A DNA stretch of 64,000 bases. It comes from Bacillus sp. AFS055030 (GTDB taxonomy: Bacteria > Bacillota > Bacilli > Bacillales > Bacillaceae_G). Both the position numbers and the translations under genes were made by a program. Of the stretch, positions 19,426 to 27,324 are shown piece by piece; the first letter of the stretch is position 1; every line of letters starts with the position of its first letter. Where the stretch lies: the NCBI RefSeq assembly GCF_002574545.1, contig NZ_NUGT01000006.1, forward strand, positions 74,380 to 138,379, given 5' to 3'. The notes below the pieces were generated by a model that searched no databases, was not told where the DNA came from, and worked only from the letters and a program-made list of their open reading frames with translations.

Positions 19426-19597
19426 CTCTGCTTCCTCCTCAAAAAAACAAAAAATAAAACTTCTCTCTATTAAAAAAATTGCCACTGTAAAAAATTCATA
19501 CTTGTTTAACAAAAGCCAAATGTAAAACGAACTCATACATAATTAAAGTGATAAAGGCAAACCTAACATTATCATTTCTTATAAAGGAGCTTAAAAC

Positions 19598-19726
19598 ATG
19601 CCTACAAGTGATAATGACAAAAAAGCAAAAGATAATAACGCTATAAGAGAAAAGAAAAATGAACAAGAAAGAAAAAATGCACAAGCAGGTAAAAAATCTT
19701 TTTCTAAAAGTGTCGATCATCTTTAA
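19598..19726 (+). CDS. 42-residue highly charged protein between the yitT paralogues
   Basis: An ATG at 19598 follows AAAGGAGC, and 42 codons run to TAA at 19726. The product begins MPTSDNDKKAKDNNAIREKK and ends KSFSKSVDHL. It is almost entirely Lys, Asn, Asp, Glu and Gln, so it is probably disordered. It lies antisense to the extended upstream region of yitT paralogue A. I do not recognise a family. The ribosome binding site and clean composition make it likely real. Confidence 0.6.
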   Translation: MPTSDNDKKAKDNNAIREKKNEQERKNAQAGKKSFSKSVDHL

Positions 19727-19849
19727 TATTTTGATTAAAAAACATGTAAATTTTCATCCAATAGTTTAAGTATATTTAAATCTTTCTGAAAGACAATAAG
19801 AACTTTCTAAACTTGAAAAAGCCTTATTATTAATAAGATTCAAAAAAAT

Positions 19850-19900
19850 AAAACTGTCCAACTTCACCATTAATGCTGGTAAAAGTTGAACAGTTTTTTT
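19850..19900. terminator. terminator downstream of yitT paralogue B
   Basis: AACTGT-CAACTT pairs with AAGTTG-ACAGTT around a larger loop, with A and T runs outside. It can serve the minus-strand yitT and the small plus-strand gene. Confidence 0.75.
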
Positions 19901-19925
19901 AATTTTCACTTTCTAGATTCTACTC

Positions 19926-20777
19926 TTAAAACTTCCTAAATTCTCCAAACACATCAATCGTTTGAACAATATTTGTAAAAGCCTTTTCATCTACTGATTT
20001 TATGACTTTCGATAGATGGTAAAGTTCATAACGAGATAACACCATCATTAAAATTTGTTTATCTTGATTCGTAAAAGCACCTTTTGCATTGATGGCAGTA
20101 ATTCCTCGCACTAGCTTCGAATGGATTTCTTTACGCAATTCATCGCCTTTTGTCGTTACAATAAAGGCAGTTACTTTAATATGACTAGTATGAATTGCAT
20201 CAATGAATCTTGACGTTACATATAGGTTAATTAATGTATAAAGTGCCTTTTCCATTCCATATATATAGCCTGCTGTTAATATAATTAACGCATTAAACAG
20301 GAAAAAGTATGTACCTACTGGTTTTCCTTTCGAACGTGATAATACTAAAGCAACTATATCTAACCCGCCAGTTGAAGCACCATACTTTAATGTATAACCA
20401 ATCCCAACTGCTACTATTAGCCCACCGAATACTGCGTTTAATAAAATATCTTTTGAGAACAGAGGCGTTACTGGAATTACTTCTAAAAATAACGTCGTGA
20501 TTCCAACGCTTAAAATCGTAAAATACGTAAAGGATGGGCCAATTTTTTTCCACGCTAAAATGATGACAGGGATATTTAATATCGCAAGTAAAATACCAGT
20601 AGATGCCGAAAAAGGTGTAAAATCATTTAATAAATTAGTAAGTAATTGAGCTAAACCAGAAAAACCAGTTGAATAAACACTGACAGGAATTAAAAAACAA
20701 TTCATTGCAAATGCGTTCAAAAATGCACCAAATATTACTACAAGAACTTTTATGAACAATTCTTTTTTGTCATTCAC
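19926..20777 (-). CDS. yitT: YitT family membrane protein (paralogue B)
   Basis: The 283-residue product has the same plan as paralogue A: DUF161 helices with GAFLNAFAMNCFLIPVSVYS and GASTGGLDIVALVL, then a DUF2179 domain ending in NIVQTIDVFGEFRKF. The start is GTG at 20777, seven bases after AGGAGG. Its place beside yitL suggests this is the orthologue of one of the yit genes, though either copy could be yitT. The family's biochemical role is unknown. Confidence 0.85.
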   Translation of the reverse strand: MNDKKELFIKVLVVIFGAFLNAFAMNCFLIPVSVYSTGFSGLAQLLTNLLNDFTPFSASTGILLAILNIPVIILAWKKIGPSFTYFTILSVGITTLFLEVIPVTPLFSKDILLNAVFGGLIVAVGIGYTLKYGASTGGLDIVALVLSRSKGKPVGTYFFLFNALIILTAGYIYGMEKALYTLINLYVTSRFIDAIHTSHIKVTAFIVTTKGDELRKEIHSKLVRGITAINAKGAFTNQDKQILMMVLSRYELYHLSKVIKSVDEKAFTNIVQTIDVFGEFRKF

Positions 20778-20837
20778 CTACAAGCCTCCTAAACATTCAT
20801 ATGTTTAGTATGCCAGTAAACCTGTAAAAAAATAGCA

Positions 20838-20868
20838 AAAAACCATTTCATTTTAGTGAAATGGTTTC
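20838..20868 (-). terminator. terminator after yitL
   Basis: AAACCATTTCA and TGAAATGGTTT form an 11-bp stem with a six-base loop and a T run on the minus strand. Confidence 0.85.
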
Positions 20869-20877
20869 AAACTCTAA

Positions 20878-21753
20878 TTATTGCTCTTTCTTCTCAAACA
20901 GTTCTTTTGCGTACGTCCAACCGTCTTCTTGATAGATTTTATTTTCTTTTAATAATCTACCCATTGCTCGTTTAAATGAAGCTTTGCTAATTTTAAATCT
21001 TACTTTAATATCCTCTGCGTCACTCTTATCCCAGTATGGCATTGCCCCACCACGACTCATCATATATTCATAAATTTCATTTGCTTCTTGATCTAGTCCT
21101 TCATGTACTCTTGGTAAAAGTGACACGTTAATACTTCCATCTTCTTTAACATCAATAATACGACCACTTACCCTCTCACCAATTCGAGGTTCAGTTTTTC
21201 TCTGAGATTCATGGATAAAACCTATAAATCGTTCATCAGTTAAAATATATGACCCCACTCTTAAAGTACGATAAATGATTCCTGTAACATTTTTATTAAG
21301 CATACTAGGTTCAGCCGGTACAGAGTACTCTCTCATGACAGGTTCAGTAGCAATTTTAATTAATAGTCTACCTTTGTTTGTTTGCTTTAACGTACAAAAA
21401 ATCTCATCGCCTACATTAGGCCATACTTCTTGAAGAGGCGGAAGGTCACCTTTTTCTAAAAGAATATCTTTTGAAATACCGATGTTTACAAACACACCAA
21501 CACCATCAAGTTTATCGACTACTTTTGCAAATCCATAACCCTCTGTTGTAATAAAAGGCATTTCCATCGTTGCAGATAGTCTACCTTTCGAATCATGATA
21601 TAAAAATACCGTTACTTCTTGATCTATTTCAACTTCACCAGATGCCTCATTTTTATGTAAAAATACTTCTTCTTGATCTTGGACAAGCATATATCCAATA
21701 TCCGTTATTCGACTGCAAACTAAAGTTACAATCTCTCCTGCTTGTAAACTCAT
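20878..21753 (-). CDS. yitL: CvfB/YitL, S1 domain RNA-binding protein
   Basis: The 291-residue protein has the layout of the CvfB family: three S1-like OB folds (about 5-65, 66-135 and 150-215, including VFVNIGISKDILL and RVGSYILTDERFIGFIHES). A C-terminal winged-helix part then carries RGGAMPYWDKSDAEDIK. CvfB proteins bind RNA and affect virulence or regulation in staphylococci; in Bacillus the role is unclear. It is divergent from yitK, as in B. subtilis where yitL and yitK are neighbours. Confidence 0.9.
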   Translation of the reverse strand: MSLQAGEIVTLVCSRITDIGYMLVQDQEEVFLHKNEASGEVEIDQEVTVFLYHDSKGRLSATMEMPFITTEGYGFAKVVDKLDGVGVFVNIGISKDILLEKGDLPPLQEVWPNVGDEIFCTLKQTNKGRLLIKIATEPVMREYSVPAEPSMLNKNVTGIIYRTLRVGSYILTDERFIGFIHESQRKTEPRIGERVSGRIIDVKEDGSINVSLLPRVHEGLDQEANEIYEYMMSRGGAMPYWDKSDAEDIKVRFKISKASFKRAMGRLLKENKIYQEDGWTYAKELFEKKEQ

Positions 21754-21877
21754 TCTTTGTTACATCCTCTCTTAACTTTCAAATTAAAAATTATTATATC
21801 ATGCTCACCTGAAAGTTTGTTACTTCGTCTATCATACACTATAATACAAGTATTAACGAATTGGAGGGATTCTATCT

Positions 21878-22369
21878 ATGTCAAAAGAAAGTTCATTTGA
21901 TATTGTATCAAAAGTAGACTTACCAGAAGTCTCTAATGCGATTCAACTTGCTACAAAGGAAATTGCAACTCGCTATGACTTTAAAGGAAGCAAAAGCTCA
22001 ATTTCTTTAGAAAAAGAAGAACTAGTTTTAGTTTCTGATGACGATTATAAGTTAGAGCAATTAAAAGACGTATTAATTAGTAAACTAATTAAACGCAATG
22101 TTCCTATTAAAAACTTAGACTACTCTAAAGTTGAGGGTGCTTCAGGTGGTACTGTAAGACAAAGAGCTAAGTTAGTTCAAGGAATCGATAAAGAAAATGC
22201 AAAAAAAATCAATACAATTATTAAAAATAGTGGTTTAAAAGTTAAATCACAAATTCAAGACGATCAAATCCGGGTAACTGCAAAAAGTAGAGATGATTTA
22301 CAAGCAATTATCGCTGCTGTTAAAGGTGCAGATTTATCAATTGATGTTCAATTTATGAATTACCGATAA
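21878..22369 (+). CDS. yitK: YitK, YajQ/UPF0234 family nucleotide-binding protein
   Basis: The 163-residue protein matches the YajQ family throughout: [18 protein letters not shown] at the start, [12 protein letters not shown], the [18 protein letters not shown] central helix and a final VQFMNYR. Some proteobacterial members bind cyclic di-GMP and act in regulation; for Firmicutes the ligand is not established. A GGAGGG site precedes the ATG. Confidence 0.93.
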   Translation: MSKESSFDIVSKVDLPEVSNAIQLATKEIATRYDFKGSKSSISLEKEELVLVSDDDYKLEQLKDVLISKLIKRNVPIKNLDYSKVEGASGGTVRQRAKLVQGIDKENAKKINTIIKNSGLKVKSQIQDDQIRVTAKSRDDLQAIIAAVKGADLSIDVQFMNYR

Positions 22370-22379
22370 ATACATAATT

Positions 22380-22412
22380 AAAAGAGGATGATACTAGTCA
22401 TCCTCTTTTTTA
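22380..22412. terminator. bidirectional terminator between yitK and the LacI-type regulator
   Basis: AAAGAGGATGA and TCATCCTCTTT form a strong stem with a short loop, flanked by A and T runs. Confidence 0.85.
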
Positions 22413-22429
22413 ACTTAAATAAAATCCAT

Positions 22430-23473
22430 TTAGCTACTAACTAACGTTAATCTCTCGTTTTTAACACATGTACCACGTACTACTATTTTATATGGAACGA
22501 TTATACTTTTTTCAGTATCATCTGGTTCTTCAATTTTAGATATTATATTTTTCGCCGCTTCATTGCCTAGTTGATATATATTAATATCTACAGATGTTAG
22601 TGGTGGATTTGCTAATTCTGCAAAAATAGCATTATTAAAGCTAATAATTGAAAGATCATTCGGTACTGAAATATTATGTTCACTTAATACACTGATAATT
22701 CCTAATGCTAATACATCATCTGTTACGACAATTGCAGTGGGAAGCTCTTTTAGTTCGAGTAATTGATTTACCGCTTTCCTTCCACCATCTCTTGTAAATG
22801 ATGTAAATATTATTTCTTCTTCATTTACAGTAAATCCGTTTAATTGCATTGAATCTTGGAAGCCACGTAACCGGTTTTGGGTTACTAGAAGACTACTGTC
22901 TCCGCCTACAAACGCAATTTGTCGATGACCATGATCAATTAAATAATTCGTTACATCCCTAGCAGCTGCATAATTATCGTTATCAATATATGTTATATCA
23001 TCAATTGAATGATAAGGCTTCCCAACTAATACAAAAGGAAAATTATTTTCGTTCAAATAATCAATAATTTTATCATTTTCCTTAGAGTAAAGTAGAATAA
23101 TTCCATCGACTCTTCTACCCCTTATCGTTTTAATCACAGTTTGCTCAACTTCATCTTCGTTGTTTCCTGTAATAAAATAAAGAGAGTAATCTTTTTGATT
23201 TGAATAAGCTGTCACACCTCTTATTACTTCAGCAAAAAAAGGATTATGAAATGAAGTATCTAAAGCTGGTGGCAATACTAATCCAATTGATTTCGTAGAT
23301 CGATTAGCCAATGACCTAGCATTTAAATTTGGATGATAATTTAGTTCATCCATTACTTTTCTAACTTTTCTTTTTGTTTTTTCACTAATTCTTGGGTTGT
23401 TTGAGATAACTCGAGACACCGTTGAAGGTGCTACATTCGCTTTCTTCGCAACATCCTTAATTGTAATCGTCAT
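22430..23473 (-). CDS. malR: LacI-family transcriptional regulator, MalR-like
   Basis: The 347-residue protein has an N-terminal LacI helix-turn-helix (IKDVAKKANVAPSTVSRVIS, residues 5-24). The hinge helix NARSLANRS and a periplasmic-binding-protein-like effector domain follow. The sequence around NPRISEKTKRKVRKVMDELNYHPN and FFAEVIRGVTAY is typical of maltose regulators (MalR) of Gram-positives. The two downstream GH13 genes support a role in maltodextrin control. In B. subtilis the LacI-type gene degA lies in the same general neighbourhood, so orthology is not settled. The start ATG follows AAGGGGA. Confidence 0.75.
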   Translation of the reverse strand: MTITIKDVAKKANVAPSTVSRVISNNPRISEKTKRKVRKVMDELNYHPNLNARSLANRSTKSIGLVLPPALDTSFHNPFFAEVIRGVTAYSNQKDYSLYFITGNNEDEVEQTVIKTIRGRRVDGIILLYSKENDKIIDYLNENNFPFVLVGKPYHSIDDITYIDNDNYAAARDVTNYLIDHGHRQIAFVGGDSSLLVTQNRLRGFQDSMQLNGFTVNEEEIIFTSFTRDGGRKAVNQLLELKELPTAIVVTDDVLALGIISVLSEHNISVPNDLSIISFNNAIFAELANPPLTSVDINIYQLGNEAAKNIISKIEEPDDTEKSIIVPYKIVVRGTCVKNERLTLVSS

Positions 23474-23499
23474 TTTAATTCCCCTTATTTACGAATGAA

Positions 23500-23513
23500 T
23501 GTAAACGTTATCA
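23500..23513. promoter_or_regulatory. cre-type operator upstream of the LacI-type regulator
   Basis: TGTAAACGTTATCA fits the catabolite-responsive element consensus TGWAANCGNTNNCA at every defined position. It lies 27 bases upstream of the regulator gene. CcpA or the LacI-family regulator itself could bind it. Confidence 0.65.
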
Positions 23514-23642
23514 ATTTCACTTTAGATGCAGACTTTATTATAAAATGATTGTTTCTTTTACTGGAATGAAGTGGATAATTTGCTTAGAATACAAAAAAGA
23601 CAATCAGCCATTTTAAGTATTCTAAGCTCTACTAACTACTAT

Positions 23643-25145
23643 TTAATTCTTCTCTTTATTACGTCTACTTGCCAGCCATAAGAAGATGATAAACGCAATA
23701 AAAATAGATGGAATTGCAATAATCACTCCCATGTTTAAACTTGTTTTAGGTGCTACTGCATAAACATTTGATGATTCTCTTTTAAGGACTATATCAAATC
23801 CTTTTTTATTTGGGCGAGCTAAATCATCATTTAACATCCCTCTTAATTCATTAGATTTTTTAACAACATCAAAATCTAAATGAACCTTTTGATCATTAGA
23901 AGTATTATTGATCGCAACGATTGTAGTTTCATCATTATATTGTCTCTTTATTAAAGTCATACCTTTTGAATCATCATAAAGAACTTCTAAATCTCCTTTT
24001 GAAAGAGATGGTAAAGTTCTTCTTAATTCTGTTAGTTTTTTAATATATTTTGAAAAATCTTCATCAGTACGGAAATCCATTCCCTTACGATTATCAGGGA
24101 TATTCCCACCATTTAGTGCAATTTCTGTCCCATAATAAGTCAATGGGATCCCTGGTGTTGTAAATAAATACGCAAGTGCCAACTTTAATCTTGAAGGTGG
24201 ATACTCACCTTTTGATAAAGCTATTGAAACAAACCGCTTAGTCATTTCATCATCTAAATAGTTAATCAGTAATGTTGAATCTAACTGTTTACTTAAATCC
24301 GCTTGTCGCTTCATTAAATCAGTTAAAGATTCATTTTGTGAAGAAAATGTATTTGCCAAATCCGTTACTGAATCTACATTATAAATTCCATTAAAACCTA
24401 AATTCTTATATTTATTTAGATCAATCTCACTTGAAGCATTTAAATCAGCAAATAAAATGAAATTTGGATTTTTCTTTTTTATTTCATTGTTAAATGATTC
24501 CCAAAAAGAAACAGGTACATTATTTACTTCTTGCAAATTATAGCCGTCAAAATTAGCTTGATCCATCCAATATTTAGCTGTTTCAATTAAGTAACTAGCT
24601 ACTTCACTGTTTTCTTGGTTAAAATCGGGTAACCCGTTTATCCATTTCATTTCTGAACTTGTACTATTTTCGGGATTAAACCAATCCGCTCTTTTAGCAA
24701 GTACACTATTTGGCGAAGCATTATTTGTAACAAAGTCAATATAAACTTTTATATTTCGTTTATGCGCTTCCTTGACTAACTTCTTAAGATCTTTATTTGT
24801 TCCGAACCTTGGATCAATTTTTCTAAAATTAACGATATTGAATCCATCATATGAATTTACGTCATTCTCAAAAATAGGTGAAATCGAAATCGCATTATAT
24901 CCAAAATCCTTAAGATAATCTAATTTTTGAGTAATACCCTCTAAATCCCCACCTTGAGATTTATTTAAATCTTTCGGGTCTGTATTTTTATCATTCATAG
25001 GATTACCATCAAAAAAACGATCAACTAAAATTCGATAAATCATTTCTTTGCTTAGATCTGTTGTCTTTTTTTCTGCAAAACTAATACTTGGTAACATACT
25101 AATAAATAGTACAGATACTAGTATAAAAAAACCAAATCGCCTCAT
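23643..25145 (-). CDS. membrane-anchored GH13 alpha-amylase-like protein lacking all catalytic residues (pseudoenzyme)
   Basis: The 500-residue protein has a signal peptide (1-24, cut near SFA/EKK), a full-length GH13 barrel and C-terminal beta domain, and a C-terminal membrane anchor at about 472-492 followed by RRNKEKN. The fold is clear from YRILVDRFFDGN, GGDLEGITQKLDYL and TTPGIPLTYYGTEIALNGG. The four GH13 active-site motifs are altered. Region I reads DFVTNNAS (137-144, His lost). Region II reads DGYNLQEVNNV (Arg to Asn203, nucleophile Asp to Gln205). Region III reads ILFADLNAS (acid Glu replaced, Asp234). Region IV reads YLDDEMTKRF (His and Asp lost). The reading frame is otherwise intact, so this is a maintained, probably non-catalytic surface protein, perhaps a glucan-binding or sensing partner. 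Its neighbours are a MalR-like regulator and an intact neopullulanase. Confidence 0.85.
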   Translation of the reverse strand: MRRFGFFILVSVLFISMLPSISFAEKKTTDLSKEMIYRILVDRFFDGNPMNDKNTDPKDLNKSQGGDLEGITQKLDYLKDFGYNAISISPIFENDVNSYDGFNIVNFRKIDPRFGTNKDLKKLVKEAHKRNIKVYIDFVTNNASPNSVLAKRADWFNPENSTSSEMKWINGLPDFNQENSEVASYLIETAKYWMDQANFDGYNLQEVNNVPVSFWESFNNEIKKKNPNFILFADLNASSEIDLNKYKNLGFNGIYNVDSVTDLANTFSSQNESLTDLMKRQADLSKQLDSTLLINYLDDEMTKRFVSIALSKGEYPPSRLKLALAYLFTTPGIPLTYYGTEIALNGGNIPDNRKGMDFRTDEDFSKYIKKLTELRRTLPSLSKGDLEVLYDDSKGMTLIKRQYNDETTIVAINNTSNDQKVHLDFDVVKKSNELRGMLNDDLARPNKKGFDIVLKRESSNVYAVAPKTSLNMGVIIAIPSIFIAFIIFLWLASRRNKEKN

Positions 25146-25252
25146 TTTTTCTCCCCCTGCAAGACACTCGCATGTACATAAATTTCACTCTCTACATTAT
25201 TTTGCAAAATATTACATAGAAATTCAAATGTTAAATTAAAATTTCATAAAAA

Positions 25253-25266
25253 TGGAAGCGATTGCA
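25253..25266. promoter_or_regulatory. cre-like operator between the two GH13 genes
   Basis: TGGAAGCGATTGCA differs from the cre consensus at one position. It lies in the divergent promoter region of the amylase-like gene and the neopullulanase gene, so CcpA or the local LacI-type regulator could control both. Confidence 0.55.
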
Positions 25267-25353
25267 CACACTATTTAATTATACTGTTACTAATTTAGAT
25301 AGCAAGTTTATTCCTTATAGACACTAATAATAAATTTCATAAAGGGTGGGATC

Positions 25354-27126
25354 ATGCAAATTGAATCAATTTATCATCAACCATATGATCAATATGCTTT
25401 TTCAATAGATGATAAAACCTATCGTTTAAGAATACGAACAAAAAAAGGTGATTGCACAGAAATTATTTTTTATTTCGGAGACCCATTCAAATTCAATGAT
25501 TCAACTTGGCAAATCGAATCACCAATCTCCATGTATCTTGCATTTTCCACAGAACTATTCGACTACTGGGAAGTAAATGTTATCCCTCCAAATAAACGAA
25601 TGAAATATCAGTTTCTTTTAAAAAACGATCAGGATTCTTTATTTTATGGTGAGGGCGGATTTACTACCAATTTAAACCCTAATGATCAGTCGAACTGTTT
25701 TACTTTGCCATATCTACATAAAAATAATTTAATATCGCCTCCGAGTTGGATTAATCATACGATTTGGTATCAAATATTCCCAGATCGATTTGCTAGCGGA
25801 AATAACAAGAATAATCCTACCAATTCAACTCCATGGGGCACTACTTTACCAACTAGTTCAAGCTATTTTGGTGGTGATTTAGAAGGAATTATTCAAAAAA
25901 TAGATTATCTAAAAGAATTAGGGGTATCTGGAATTTATTTAACACCTATTTTTGAAGCAAATTCAAATCATAAATATAATACAATCAATTATTTTAGAAT
26001 AGATCCTACTTTTGGAGATGAGAAAGTCTTAAAAGCATTAATCGAGAAATGTCATGAAAATAATATCCGAGTAATGCTCGATGCGGTTTTTAACCATACA
26101 AGTGCATCCTTCCCCCCATTTCAGGATGCCGTACAAAACCGAAGAGAATCCGCCTTTTTTGAGTGGTTTCACTTTTTTAATGACGAGCAAAACAATATAG
26201 CATATGAAACTTTTTCGTTTGTAAAGGAAATGCCAAAACTAAATACAGAAAATAAAGAAGTACAGAATTTTTTATTAGAAATAGGTTCTTATTGGATAAA
26301 AGAATTTAATATAGATGGCTGGCGTTTAGATGTCGCAAATGAAATCGATCATTACTTTTGGAAACGATTTAATCAAAAAATGAAGGAACTAAGAAATGAT
26401 ATATTTATTGTAGGTGAGATTTGGCACCATGCCATGCCATGGCTAAGAGGTGACGAATTCGATTCTGTTATGAATTATCCTCTGATGAAATCACTTTTTG
26501 CTTATTTCGGTTATCAATCGATTTCAAAGACACAGTTTCAATATTCCATAAACGATTTAATTGCTCAATATCCATTACCGGTAATTAAAGCACTTTTCAA
26601 TGTATTAGGTTCACATGATACACCAAGAATTCTGACTCAATGTAATCAAAATGAAAAAAGAGTGATTCTATTATATGTCTTTTTATTTACTTTCTTTGGA
26701 ACGCCATGTATCTATTACGGAGATGAAATCGGACTACAAGGTGGAAATGACCCTGAATGCCGAAGTTGTATGCTTTGGGACAAATCACAGTATAATTTAA
26801 GGATCTTTAATTCAATAAAAAAATTGATTTCTTTAAGAAAAAAATACTCAGTTTTAGAAAACGAAGGTGAGTTTAATTGGGTACTAACTGACCAACCTGA
26901 CATTGTTATGTATGAAAGAAAGAATAATCAATTTCATTTTTTAATCATCATTAATAACTCAAGCGAAAAACAATCAGTTAAAGTACCAATAAATTTAGGT
27001 AAGAAAAGAATAACAAATGTGTGGAATGGCGAGCAGTTCGCAACTGAATCTGATTCAATTGGTGTTGATCTACTAGAAACCGACTTTTTAATTTTACAAA
27101 TAGAAGATACAGACTCATTTTCCTGA
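25354..27126 (+). CDS. neopullulanase / cyclomaltodextrinase (GH13)
   Basis: The 590-residue protein has an N-terminal CBM34-like beta domain (about 1-125), a GH13 barrel and a C-terminal beta domain, the plan of cytoplasmic neopullulanase, maltogenic amylase and cyclomaltodextrinase. The catalytic residues are intact: Asp326 in DGWRLDVANEI, Glu355 in IVGEIWHHA and Asp421 in LGSHDTPRIL; region I reads DAVFNHTS. No signal peptide is present, so it probably cleaves imported maltodextrins or cyclodextrins. The ATG follows AAAGGGTGGGATC. It is divergent from the inactive GH13 gene, with a cre-like box between them. Confidence 0.9.
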   Translation: MQIESIYHQPYDQYAFSIDDKTYRLRIRTKKGDCTEIIFYFGDPFKFNDSTWQIESPISMYLAFSTELFDYWEVNVIPPNKRMKYQFLLKNDQDSLFYGEGGFTTNLNPNDQSNCFTLPYLHKNNLISPPSWINHTIWYQIFPDRFASGNNKNNPTNSTPWGTTLPTSSSYFGGDLEGIIQKIDYLKELGVSGIYLTPIFEANSNHKYNTINYFRIDPTFGDEKVLKALIEKCHENNIRVMLDAVFNHTSASFPPFQDAVQNRRESAFFEWFHFFNDEQNNIAYETFSFVKEMPKLNTENKEVQNFLLEIGSYWIKEFNIDGWRLDVANEIDHYFWKRFNQKMKELRNDIFIVGEIWHHAMPWLRGDEFDSVMNYPLMKSLFAYFGYQSISKTQFQYSINDLIAQYPLPVIKALFNVLGSHDTPRILTQCNQNEKRVILLYVFLFTFFGTPCIYYGDEIGLQGGNDPECRSCMLWDKSQYNLRIFNSIKKLISLRKKYSVLENEGEFNWVLTDQPDIVMYERKNNQFHFLIIINNSSEKQSVKVPINLGKKRITNVWNGEQFATESDSIGVDLLETDFLILQIEDTDSFS

Positions 27127-27139
27127 GTCTGTATTTTTA
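27107..27139 (+). terminator. terminator overlapping the end of the neopullulanase gene
   Basis: ATACAGACTCA and TGAGTCTGTAT form an 11-bp stem followed by five Ts. The left arm lies in the last codons and the right arm begins at the TGA stop. Confidence 0.85.
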
Positions 27140-27156
27140 TTCACTCATTTCCATCA

Positions 27157-27303
27157 TGTTAGGTTTTCTAACAAATTAGATAAATGTTAACGTTTTCATA
27201 ATTTTTCTAAATTTTTTTGATATTTTTGTGAAATTTTTATTGAATTTTGCATATATTCTGAATATGATAATTTATATAACATTTAATGTTATAAAAACTA
27301 ACA
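27157..27303 (+). promoter_or_regulatory. amtB-glnK promoter region with two TnrA/GlnR-type boxes
   Basis: TGTTAGGTTTTCTAACA at 27157-27173 matches the TnrA/GlnR consensus TGTNANAWWWWNTNACA with one mismatch. TGTTATAAAAACTAACA at 27287-27303 matches fully. Between them lie TTGAAT (27240) and TATGAT (27263-27268), 17 bases apart. A cre-like TGTTAACGTTTTCA occurs at 27185-27198. The boxes predict nitrogen control of amtB. The second box would lie just downstream of the start site from this promoter, which would suit repression, so the architecture differs from the activation seen at B. subtilis nrgAB or another promoter is used. Confidence 0.7.
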
Positions 27304-27324
27304 TTAAAGAAATGGGGAATGAAG

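Noticed and set aside
19496..19720. 74-codon minus-strand hydrophobic frame upstream of yitT paralogue A
   Set aside because: It is the complement of the Lys/Glu-rich 42-codon gene, and the yitT start is better explained by TTG at 19425.
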